Assembly: GCA_019022495.1 (NCBI GenBank)
Contig: JAFEKR010000002.1
Coordinates: 2,170,001-2,234,000 of the forward strand
Source: Epichloe hybrida
Taxonomy: Eukaryota; Ascomycota; Sordariomycetes; Hypocreales; Clavicipitaceae
DNA: 64,000 nt
Direction: 5' to 3'
A program made the translations under genes and the position numbers. A model generated the notes under the pieces. It worked only from the letters and a program-made list of their open reading frames with translations, was not told the DNA's origin and searched no databases. Each line of letters starts with the position of its first letter. The stretch's first letter is position 1. Below are positions 1 to 12,000 of this stretch, piece after piece.

Positions 1-924
1 CCACCGATGTCGGTCGTGACTCGCTCGAACCACTACGTCGTCACCACTCAGATCACAAACACACATCGAAGACGCCAGGTATAGGGATAGGGGTATGTTA
101 TACGTACGGGGACGATATTGAATCCATCGCGGGTTTCCGACATGTCCTCCAGTTTTTCAAGCAGTAGATCAGTGTGACGATGTATCTTCGGTTGATATGC
201 CTTCAAAGAGCGAGGACTGAATGCCGGGGCCAGTTGCTTGCGTGCAGCGCGGTGCTGCTCGACATCACGCTCAGATGCCAGGCCTTCATACTTTTCACCC
301 AAATCCAGCATATCCGACTTGACAAATGCAGGGCGACCTTGAATGGTGCTGGTATAGATGTCTGAGAAACGATGGGAAGTCAGCATGGACACGCATTTGT
401 CGAGCGCAGTGCGGTCGCTCAGCAGGCGGAGTCCAGCTTACCAGTATATGCCTCTGGCGTGAAGAACACCACCTCATTCGGCGCAATTCGCACTACATCT
501 CCTATTCCTGCTCGTCAGCCAACTCAAGGCATCATGGGCGGTGAGTCGTGCGAACCGTGTTCGTGAAAAGCGCGCTGGATAGCCCAGGGATAGCGGCCAG
601 ACAGCCTGGAAAACACTCAAGACCCGTCCGTCAGTCACTGCTTTCGAGTCATGTTCTGGGAAAGAGGGCAGGCAGCTTGTATCTTACCAATGATATCCAT
701 ACCACAGGTTGGATATGGCGGCGAGTTTTGGGCCAGGGAAACGGGCCAGCGGGTGAAACCGAAGCAAGTAGATGGCTCGTGAGAATGCATATATGATTAT
801 CTTTCTGCGTATTTAGCCACATCATATACATAACCTGTGCCTCATTAAACAGCCTGATTCTTACACTGGTTAGAAGAACGACTACATATTGCTGGAGGGA
901 CAACCTGTTGCTCAAAGTCGTCAT
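1..924 (-). CDS. Cytochrome P450, N-terminal part, cut by window edge
   Basis: This is the N-terminal half of a microsomal P450; the I-helix, ExxR and heme-Cys regions lie beyond position 1. Reading the minus strand from ATG 924, several exons join in frame: a hydrophobic anchor ([19 protein letters not shown]), the proline hinge [19 protein letters not shown], then [19 protein letters not shown], then [19 protein letters not shown] and [18 protein letters not shown] (helix C WR/KxR-type region). Introns are inferred at about 865-805, 708-611, 549-502, 441-364 and from 104 down to about 35, the last resuming at [10 protein letters not shown]. An upstream ATG at 957 would add 11 residues. The gene diverges from the PKS-NRPS across a 577 bp shared promoter, so it is probably a tailoring oxidase of that pathway (inference). 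The family call is firm; the substrate is unknown. Confidence 0.85.
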
Positions 925-1501
925 CTCCAGGGCCAAATTTCTCAGTTGGGCTTCCATGTTGGGGGTTTCGATTTGCCGGGCCACGAACGCGGATCAGAAC
1001 AACAGTTCTAGTTGCGGATATGAATTTTGATGGAATTAGAGGACATGTTATTATCGAGACTGGAACGACTTCGTTTTCGGATACATTCTGCTCCCCCACA
1101 ATCTGTTTGATACCCCGATGCACTGTCATCCTATCGGAGGGCTCAAAATGCTCCGAATCAATTCACGCCGACCCCGGAGCGTAAGCTCTGCGGAGCTGAG
1201 GCGACTCGGTCGGAACTGAGCCGGGAATCATGCTCAATCGTGATTGTTTCCACTTGCTATATTCTAGTCCTCGGAACCTTTCGAACATTTTTGAGATTCC
1301 GTGAACTTCAGTTCGAAGAGTCAACGGCAACCATCACCAGACAGAGATTTTCCAGCCAATACCCTCTGTGATTTCGCATCAATTGCCGAAAATACCACAT
1401 ATTCGCGGTTGTCACGGTCACTCAGACCCACCAAAGTCAAATCAAGTTTATCGTACTGTGCTTGAGCGCATTTGCCTCTGTCTAGGTCATACTTGCGTGT
1501 C
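925..1501. promoter_or_regulatory. Divergent promoter between P450 and PKS-NRPS
   Basis: This 577 bp spacer separates two divergent start codons and must hold both promoters. It contains the direct repeat CGGAGCTGAG (1191-1200) and CGGAACTGAG (1211-1220), spaced exactly 20 bp, with further CGG/CCG triplets nearby (about 1175 and 1221). CGG half-sites are typical of Zn2Cys6 regulators. No regulator gene is visible in the window, so assignment to one is inference. Confidence 0.45.
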
Positions 1502-2978
1502 ATGGAGACGGGGGAAATGCCTCCATCACAACGAGGCAATGAGCCCATTGCCATTATTGGTAGTGGCTGCCGACTTCCGGGTGGCTCCAACTCCCCTTCG
1601 GCACTCTGGAAGCTCCTGAGTGAACCTCGTGATGTTCTCTGCCAGATCCCGCCCAGTCGATTCGATGTGCGTGGATTTTATCACGAGGATCCCCAGTTTC
1701 CTGGCCATACCAATGTGAAGCACTCTTATCTTTTGCAAGAGAATATCGCACGCTTCGATGCTGCTTTCTTCAACATCACGCCGACAGAAGCCATGGCCAT
1801 GGACCCTCAACAGCGGCTGCTGCTGGAAACGGTATATGAGGCCATGGAGGCGGCAGGCTTGACCATACAAGGCTTGAAAGGCTCCGATACGGGAGTTTAT
1901 GTCGGCCAGATGTATGGTGACTATGAGGCCCTTCAAAACCGAGATCTTCACCGTGTTCCCACGTATCACGGGCTAGGTGAGTGGTTTTTTTGTTGGTCGA
2001 ACTTGTGCATCGTGGCAGTCGCTGACCAGCTCGCGCAGGCATCTCACGGAGCATTGTTTCCAACCGCATCTCGTATTTCTTCGACTGGCACGGCCCATCT
2101 CTTACAGTAGACACGGCGTGCTCATCAAGTCTTGTCGCTATGCATCAGGCTGTGCAGGCATTACGAGCAGGGGATGTTCGCGTGGCGGTCGCAGCGGGAA
2201 CGAACCTTCTCCTCGGCCCTGAGCCCTACATTTATGAGAGCAAGCTCAAGATGCTCTCCCCCGAGGGCCGAAGCCGCATGTGGGATAAAGATGCGAATGG
2301 CTATGCTCGTGGCGACGGTGTTGCGGCCGTCATGCTCAAAACTGTGCGTGCTGCTCTCGAAGACGGTGATGCAATCGAATGCATCATTCGCGAAACCGGG
2401 GTGAACCAGGATGGTCGCAGCCGGGGAATCACGATGCCTCGCGCAGCGGCTCAGGCTGCCCTCATCCGCGCAACATATGAACGGGCAGGCCTCGACCTGA
2501 CGCGCGATTCTGACCGGTGCCAATACTTTGAAGCACACGGCACTGGCACCCCGGCTGGAGACCCGGTCGAGGCGGAGGCGGTGCATACTGCTTTCTTCGG
2601 CCACCGAGAGAATCATGAGTCCTTCGGTCCGAAGCTGCTCGTGGGCTCCATCAAGACCATCATCGGGCACACAGAGAGCACGGCTGGCCTGGCCGGTATT
2701 TTGAAGGTCTCTCAGGCGCTGCAGCACGGGCAAGTCCCCCCGAACTTGTTGTTCAATACCCTCAACCCCGGAATAGAGCCTTTTTACCTCAATCTGGAGA
2801 TTCCTCAGAAACTCACGCCATGGCCGGACCTTCCACAAGGCTCCTGTCGACGTGCCAGCGTGAACAGCTTTGGATTCGGCGGCACCAACGCTCACGTCAT
2901 TCTGGAAAGCTGCTTGGATGCGACATCGCGTGTATCACGTGTATCACGTGTGGCTCGCTCCGGTGGAGCAGCACATGC

Positions 2979-3038
<60 letters not shown>

Positions 3039-6000
3039 TGAAAATGATGAGGGTGAAACGCCTCTCACGCCTCTCACGCCTCTCACACCATTTGTATTCT
3101 CGGCTCAATCGAAACCGTCCCTTGTCGCAAGTCTTGGTGCTTACGCCGCTTTTCTCGAACAGCATCCAGACACCAACCTTCGTGATCTGGCGTGGTCCTT
3201 GCAGACGCGACGATCTCGCCTGCCGCTTCGCATCCATTTCTCATCGCCCACGCATGGTGATCTTTTGTCTCATGTGAGACAAGCGGCAAAGAATCTGCAG
3301 CTAGACCCCCGATCCACGAATGCTGGCGATGATCAAAGAGAGAGAGATGCTCGAGTTTTGGGCCTTTTCACCGGCCAGGGAGCTCAGTGGGCCCGCATGG
3401 GAGCAGAGCTCATCGAAACATCGGCCCTCGCCTCCGAGATGCTGTCGGATTTGGACAAGGCCTTGGGGGAATTGCCCGAGAGTGATCGGCCGTCGTGGAA
3501 TCTGAGAGGCGAGCTTCTTGCCCATGCCTCATCCAGCAATATTGGCCAGGCTGCCATCTCGCAGCCACTGTGTACTGCCATTCAAGTAATCCTGGTACAA
3601 GTTTTGCGCGCCGCTGGCATAAAGTTCTCCTCTGTCGTCGGCCACTCTTCTGGAGAGATTGCGGCAGCTTTTGCGGCAGGATACTTGTCGTCGAAAGATG
3701 CCATCCGCATTGCATACTATCGAGGATTCCATGCACACCTTGCCGCTGGCCCCAACGGAGTGAACGGTGCCATGTTGGCAGTTGGGACAACGTTGGAGGA
3801 TGCTGAGAATCTTTGCAGCGATGAGGAATTCTCTGGCAGGATCAGGGTGGCCGCCTGCAACTCTCGAACCAGTGTCACACTCTCTGGGGACGAGGACGCC
3901 GTCAGTGAGATGGCGGACATTCTTGAGGATGAAGGCAAGTTTGTGCGCCGCCTTCAGGTAGACACGGCTTACCATTCACATCACATGGACCCTTGCTCTC
4001 AGCCCTATCACCACTCGATTGGGAACATGTCCACTTCCGCGCCGAGCCTCGGACCAAGTTGTTCCTGGTTCTCAAGTGTGTACCCTTATCAAAAGCCCGA
4101 GGACATGGCTTTCATCGATCCATCGTATTGGGTCGAGAACATGCGATCCCCCGTTCTGTTTAGGCAAGCTTTGGAAAATGCTATTGCCTCTGGGCCATTT
4201 GATGTGGCCATTGAAGTTGGCCCGCATCCGGCCTTGAAAGGGCCGGCTCGAGACATAATGGAAGCCCTTCAAATCCAGATTCCTTACACGGGGACGCTGC
4301 AGAGAAAGTGCAATCCCGTCCATAGCATGTCCGACACGTTGGGGTATGTTTGGTCATGTGCTGACAATTCATCTGTTGACTTTGAAAGATACGAGAAGAG
4401 CTTTGGTAATAGACCAGAGCCCCAGTATCTCCCAGGGTTACCTGTGTATCGCTGGAATCATGGACAGGAATATTGGAATGAGTCAATCGCCTCCCGTGAT
4501 TTGCGACAGAGGACCTCGCCTGTGCACCTACTCTTGGGCGACTTGATGTCTGGCTCTTCTTCATCACATCAGCTGTCATGGAGCCATGTTCTGCGACCCA
4601 AAGACGTGCCCTGGATCCATGGCCATCACATCCAAGGCCAGACAGTCTTCCCGGCAGCTGGCTACGTTGTTACTGCATTGGAAACTATCCCCTTCTTGGC
4701 CATCAACCAAGAAGTGCAGCTGGTTGAGCTGGAAGACCTTGCCATTCATCAGGCCATGGTGTTCGACAACGAAGACCAGGAGTCGGGGATTGAAGTCCGA
4801 TGCACGGTCTGCAATATCGACCGCAGCAATCCTTCTCGTATAGCCGCCAAGTTTATTTATGAGTCTTGTACGGCAGGCGCCTCGTCGTTTCACTTGGTTG
4901 CCGACGGCAAGCTATTGGTGCATCTCGGCAACCCGTCACCCCATATCTTGCCGGCAGGCAAATACGGCGAATTCAATCTAATCGACGTTCCCGAGGAGAG
5001 ATTCTATTCTACCTTGAAGGAGATTGGGTATGAATATGCCGATTCCTTCAAGGCCCTGACAAATTTGAGACGAAGTTTAGGGAGAGTATCTGGCTCTGTG
5101 AACACTACTGCCCTGGAGTCTAACGGGCATACACTTGCTGTTCATCCCGCCGTGCTTGATGCTGCTTTCCACTCTGTTCTCTTGGCAGTCAGCTACCCTG
5201 GGGATGGTGAGCTCTGGTCCTTGCATTTGCCCACTCATGTACGCCGAGTGCGAGTGAATCCAAGCCTGTGTGGCGCTCAATTGATCGCTGAGCAGCAAGT
5301 TCCGTTTGAGGCTTCCGTTCCTTCCGTCAGCAGGCAGGAGAACAGGCTAGGCTTCGAAGGTGATGTGGAGATCAGGGATCCTGCAGGAACCAGCTCCGCG
5401 ATTCAGGTTGAAGGGCTCAAGGTGGTGCCTTTTACTCCAGCAACTGGAGCTGATGATGAGCAGAAGTTCTACTCCATGCAATGGATTGATGCCGAGCCTG
5501 ATGCGGCAGCTTCTGGCACATGCCAACCCACTGATCAGGAGCGGAAACTGTCCGATGTGCTGGAGCGAGGAAGTTTCTTCTATCTTGGCCAGCTGGAGAG
5601 CAAAGTCCCCGTAGACTGCCCGGGTCGAGATGACGAGTACTTCGCCGCCTACATCAATTATGCTCGTCACACAATAAAGCAGTGCGAGGATGGCAGACAC
5701 CGCTACGCAAAGCAATGTTGGCTTCAAGATACTGAGCAGGATATACTTGAAATGGCTCAGAGCTTCTCAGGCCGGCCTGAGATCAAGGCCATGTTCGCTG
5801 TCGGGCAACACATGCACCGCTCGATCTGCGGCGAAACAACAATGTTGGAGCATGTGATCATGAATGGTATTCTGGATGACTACTACGCCAGAGCTCTGAG
5901 CATGGCTCAGATGACACCCATACTCGCTGATAGTGTTGCACAAGTAATACGCAGATACCCAACCGGAAAGATCCTCGAGGTCGGAGCAGGCACTGGCGGA

Positions 6001-9000
6001 GCAACAAGGCAGATCCTGCAACGCATCGGCGACGAATTTGCGACTTACACTTTTACTGACGTATCTGCGGGCTTTTTCGACAACGCGAAATCTGAATTCT
6101 CATCCCATGGTGGCAGAATGACCTACAGCGTTCTAGATTTAGAGCAAGACATTAAATCTCAAGGTTTCGAAGACGGCACGTACGACATTGTAGTCGCATC
6201 ACTTGTCATACACGCCACAAAGAATCTGGAGCAGACGCTACGCCGTATCCGAAGACTTTTGAAGCCAGGGGGCTACCTGATTGCCTGTGAAATAACAAAT
6301 GCCGATGTCATTCGCGTCAACGCGCTTTTTGGCTGTCTACCTGGTTGGTGGCAGGGAATGGACGACGGGCGAACACTCGGGGCCGCCGTGAACGAGACTC
6401 AATGGGATACACTTTTGCGAAACGCGGGATTCTCGGGAATCGACAGCATCTCGTCCGTGCAGGACTCGATGGCTTTTCCGACATCGGTCTTCGTCTCACA
6501 GGCAGTCAATGACTGGGTAGACTTCATCCGAGAACCGCTCGTAGCTGGCCCAATGATCTCCTTGGAGCGGTCAATCATCAAAAAGCTTTTGATTGTCGGC
6601 GGTGCCACATTTCAAGTCTCACGTTTGGTTGAAGACGTTCAAAAGCTAATTCGCCCATTCTGCGGGGACATGGTTCGATTGCAAAGTCTGGAAACAATGG
6701 ACGAAGCCAGCGTCACTCCCGACTCCACAGTCTTGATGCTGGAAGACCTGGATCACCATGTTTTTGAAGATCTAACAAGCCCTACATTTCAATCTCTGAA
6801 GCAACTTCTGGGTTCAGAAAAGACTGTCTTGTGGGTCACTCAAAATCGCAGAACGGACAATCCGTATGCCAACATGCCTGTTGGTTTCGCTCGTACAGCT
6901 CTCTGGGAAGTTCCAGAGCTTCGTCTACAGTTTCTGGATTTCGAAGAAATTGCCAAGATCCAGAACGTTGGTCGAGTCCTTGTTGAGATTTCAGACTCTC
7001 GCCTCAAGCCAAGAGCGAAATCAACGCGGTGCGCTTTTCTCGGTCGAGTCGGAGATCATCGTCACCAGCGATGGACGGAACAAGATACAGCGCATGAGAC
7101 CGGTCCGAGACGCCAACGATCGCTACAATTCGGCACGTCGGCTGATGGAAAAAATGGTTTCCCCGAAAGAGAGTTCGGTCATGTTGACAAAGAAGGATGT
7201 GGGATACATCGTCAAGGAGGTTTCTATTCCTTCGACAAGCGCAAATGCCCGAGATGAGGACTTGGTCAACTTGGAAGTCACCCATGCTACACTAAGAGCC
7301 ATCCGTACGTCTGCCGGAGACTTTTTCGTCGTAATCGGGGAATGCGCGCGAACCGGAGTACGATACGTCACCGTCACGCATTCGGTAAGATCCTCGATGA
7401 TGATTAGAAGGAGTCGCCTACACCTCTCTCCAGTGCCATCCCAGTTCGCCGTCGGCTTCCTGCGACATGTAGCCGCTGAGTTAGCGATGAAACCGCTGCT
7501 CACATGCCTTGGGGCCTGCAAGACGGTAATGATGCATAACACACCTCCTGAGCTGGCAACACATGTTCAACAATCTTACAATAGCACGGGGATAAACATC
7601 ACATTTACGACCACATCCCGCGATGAAGCAGAACATCAAAAGTGGACTTACATCGACCCACACTCTCGCTCATCTCTGCTGGGAGCAATATTGCCACTGA
7701 ATACTTCTGCCTGCGTGGATTGGACTCTTCCAGAGAGGCCATCTGGTCTTTCAATCTCAAACTTGACATCAAGCTTTGGAGGGTCTTCCATGAAATTGAT
7801 TGATGTAGATTCAGTACTTCCAGGCACGACCTGCGGAAGGTTCCCTGATGGGGAAGACCTTTTAGCTGATGCGATCCTGAAAAGCGCGTTAGACGAAGTG
7901 CTTGACACAATCCCCTCTCGCATGTACTCTGTCAGCGATTTCAGTTCAGTCCAAATCAATGATGTGATGGACAATGAAAGACCCCTGGATGCTCTAACAA
8001 TCGTCGACTGGGGCGCGGACTCTGTCAAGGTTATAATAAAGCCAGCTCAGACAGAACTGAAGCCAGATAGAAGTTACTGGTTGGTTGGGTTGTCAGGGAG
8101 CATGGGATTGTCCCTGGCAGACTGGATGATTGATCACGGCGCTTCAAACCTGGTCATTAGTAGCAGACGCCCCAATATTAGCAAAGGTTGGCTAGATGCG
8201 GCCGCACGTCGCGGCGCCGGGGTACGGGTTGTGAGCTGGTAAGTCAACAATTTGTCCTCGATGAGACCTGCTTCATAACCACCATCCTCACTAACCCAAA
8301 TGACATCAGTGACGTCACGGACTTGAGATCGCTTCGAACGACCTACGATGAGATCAGAAGAACCGCACCGCCTCTGGCTGGCGTTGCTCAGGGTGCAATG
8401 GTCCTCAAAGACATGGCAACTCGGGATATGGGGCTGGAGGATTTCGTTGACGTTGTCCGACCAAAAGTGACTGGAAGTCTCAACTTGGATTCACTTTTGC
8501 GGGACGAAGCGCTCGATTTCTTCGTCTTCTTTTCGTCGCTTGCCGCGGTTGCGGGCAACCCTGGTCAAGCAAATTACACTGCTGCAAACGCATTCATGAG
8601 CGGCCTGGCTCAGCAACGTCGCCGCCGAGGAGCCGCGGCTTCTGTGATGGATCTCGGGCCAGTCATCGGAACTGGTGTCATAACTCGAGGTTTCGGGCAT
8701 GACGTGAGTGCTGCGTTGGCCGATCGAGGGCTTGTTGGCGTCTCCGAAGTTGATGTGCACCAGTTGTTTGCCGAGGCGATCAACTCCAGTAACCCAGCCT
8801 CGACTGGGGAAGGGCAGATGGCAACTACCTTTAGGAAAATACCGGAAAGCGCCCCGAATAGACCTCTGTGGTACGGTTACCCTCAGTTCGCGTGCTTTAC
8901 CCTGCAGGAAGCTACCACGGAAGTCAACAGTCCCGGTAAGGAAGCAAATATATCGGTGAAAGATCAACTCGCAAGTGCAAAATCGACAGAAGATGTTGGC

Positions 9001-12000
9001 AAAGTCATCACAGGTCAGTCAGAGTCTCCATTCAACGAAAGAACAGGCATCAAAACCGCGCTTCCAGGCGAATATGTGAGAAAAGGAATACTAACGAAAT
9101 GGGGCGTGTCTAGACTCATTATTCAGAGAATTGCGTAAAATGCTTCGTTTGGGAGATGACTACGACTTGGCAACATCCCTTCGCACGGATGAACTTGGCC
9201 TTGACTCTCTTGTCGCTGTCCGCGTTAGGTCCTGGTTTTTGAACAACTTCCATGCCAACATACCGGCATTGAGGATCTTGATGGGCGCATCATTACAGGA
9301 TCTCATCCTCCAGGCACTAGAAGACATTCCACCAGAGCTTACTCCGATGGTGTCAGCCGGCCGAAGCCCAGACTCGGAATTAGACAAGCTTGTGTCCAAC
9401 GAATCTTCACAGTCTTCACTTCGGAGCATGGATGGTGGTGACTCTGAGGACGGGGTTACACCGCCATCCACGTATGCCCAGACAGAGGCCATGCCAGTTG
9501 AGGATACGCCACTTCCATCTCCATCACCAGGGAGTGCGAAGGACGATGAGATGAAACTGCAAAGGACAGGTCAAGTTTCATTCACACAGTCAGTTTTTCT
9601 ATTCGTTCATGAACTACTGAAAGACAAGTCAACTCTCAACAACACAGGGATGCTTTACCTCAAGGGTGAGATTCGCATCCCGGACCTCTCTCGAGCTGTT
9701 CGAGCCATGGAGATTCGACACGAAGCGCTCCGAACTTGTATACGCGTCATAGATGGGCGAATTTCCCAGGGGGTGTTGCAATCTTCAAGGCTGAAACTGG
9801 AGCATCAGAAGATACGCACCCGTGATGAAGTGATCAAGGTATATGCCGCTTTGAGAAATCACGTCTTTGACCTCTCCTCAGGCTACACCAGCAGAGTGAT
9901 CTTGTTGTCATTGTCTCCGAGGGACCACTTTCTCCTCGTGGCCTTTCATCACATCATATTCGATCGAACCAGTATTGGGATATTTTTGAAAGACCTAGAA
10001 AGAATGTATGACGGAGGCGTGCGGGGCACTCCAGATCCGCTTCAGTATTTGGATTATTCAAACACGCAATATGAAGAATATGAATCGGGACGCTGGAAAC
10101 AAAACATCAAATTCTGGCGTGCCGAGTTTTGCGCAATTCCGGATCCTTTGCCGCTACACCGCAGTCAGGTCACTGACCGTCGGCCTCTGGAGCAATATAC
10201 ATCTCATATTATTGACTTTCGCGCTGATCAAAAGCTGTCCGAACGTATCAGACAGCTGGCAAGAGATCATAAATCGACCTCCTTTCACGTGTATCTTGCC
10301 GCTTTTGGCGTCTTGTTACATCGATTTCTCGGTGTGAAAGATGTCTGCATAGGTTTTGCGGACAGCTGCCGCACCGATGATCGCACGTTGACGGGCGTCG
10401 GCCCATTCTTGAATATGATACCTCTGAGAGTTGAAATCACCGGTGGTCAAAGTATTGGCAATAGCATCATAGAGTGTCGAAAGAAGGCTTTTGAAGTTCT
10501 TAGTCATTCTCTACCGTTTGAGGTTATCCTCAATGAACTTCAGGTCATTCGCGAGCCAACTCATACACCGCTTGCTCAGGCATTCTTGAATTACGCTGAT
10601 AACAACACCGGCGAAGACCAAGCTTATCTAGGATGTCAGATGGAAGCCATGCGAGAAGATCAAGCTGAATTGCCGTACGATATCGCGCTCACCGTCGTAA
10701 ATAACACGAGTGGTGACACGCGGATTATAATGAACGTGCAGGCGTCGCTATACTCTGAACAGCAAGCGAAAATCATAGCGCACGGCTTTGGAGACGTTCT
10801 CAACGAGTTTGTTCAAGATCCCAAGCTTCCAATCGGGGACGACTGGCGCTTTCGAAGGGAAACTATTGAGAAAGCGCTCGTCGCCGGCCGTGGTAAGTTC
10901 AAGTTACTATAACGATTCCATTCGCTGCAAACCGTGTGCTGATTTGGCGTGAAAATAGGCACATCTCTACAATTGACATGGCCTCAGACTGTGGTACATC
11001 GGTTTGAGGAAATTGTCTCCAGTTCAGGACAACATGATGCAGTCGAGGACGACGAAGGGAATTCCTTGACATACGAAGACTTGTCGAAGCTCATCGACAG
11101 GCTGGCCGCAGAGATGCTGCACAATCGAGTAAAACAGGGACACACGGTTGCCGTCTTTCAAAAGCCGACGGTCAGCTGGGCCGTTTCCGTTCTCGCCATC
11201 ATGAAAATTGGTGCCGTCTATGTGCCTCTAGATGTCGCCACGCCAGTCCCACGACTTTCTCTGATGTGCAATGACTGTAAACCTGCCGCTATCTTAGTCA
11301 ATGAGTACACCGTCAGCCGGGTCCAGGAGCTGTCAGTGTCTCAAGAGACTCCCATCATCGACGTGGCCAACATACCAAAGCCGCAGAACGACATGATGAT
11401 CCCGACTCTGGCGCAGGCAGGTGCGGCAGCCGTCATCCTCTACACGAGTGGATCGACAGGAAGACCAAAAGCTGTTGTGCTGCAACACACGTCTTTGGTC
11501 CAGGAAATCGAACATTGCGCCAGGACATACAAACTGGAAAACCACGATGTTGTCTTACAACAGAGTGCATGGAGCTTTGACTTGTCCGTGAGTCAAATGT
11601 TTATGGCTCTTTGCGCAGGTGCAAGGCTGCAAATAGTATGTCACACCATGCGCCCAGATCCGGATAGCATCATTCATACCATCAGTCGCCACGGCATCAC
11701 AGCTACATATGCTACCCCTACCGAATACAAAAGCTGGCTCGCTCGCGACAGGAAAATGATAGCCAGTATGTCGGCCTGGAAACTTGCCTTGGTCGCTGGG
11801 GAGCCGGTGACAAGAGATCTCCTTCAGCTATTTCGTGGACTGGATCGTAAAGATGTACGCCTCTTCAATATTTACGGGCCAACGGAGACGACATGCGGGT
11901 CGACAAAGATGGAGTTGCGGTACCAAGATCCTGAGCTAGGCCAATGCGGCACCATTCCGGTTGGGTGGGCTTCTGTAAACGAGGCTGTTTATATTTTGGA

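Noticed and set aside
7004..7260. An intron explaining the PKS frame shift
   Set aside because: Candidate GT...AG pairs near 6970-7000 would be under 30 nt or would remove conserved residues, so a one-base indel is the simpler reading.
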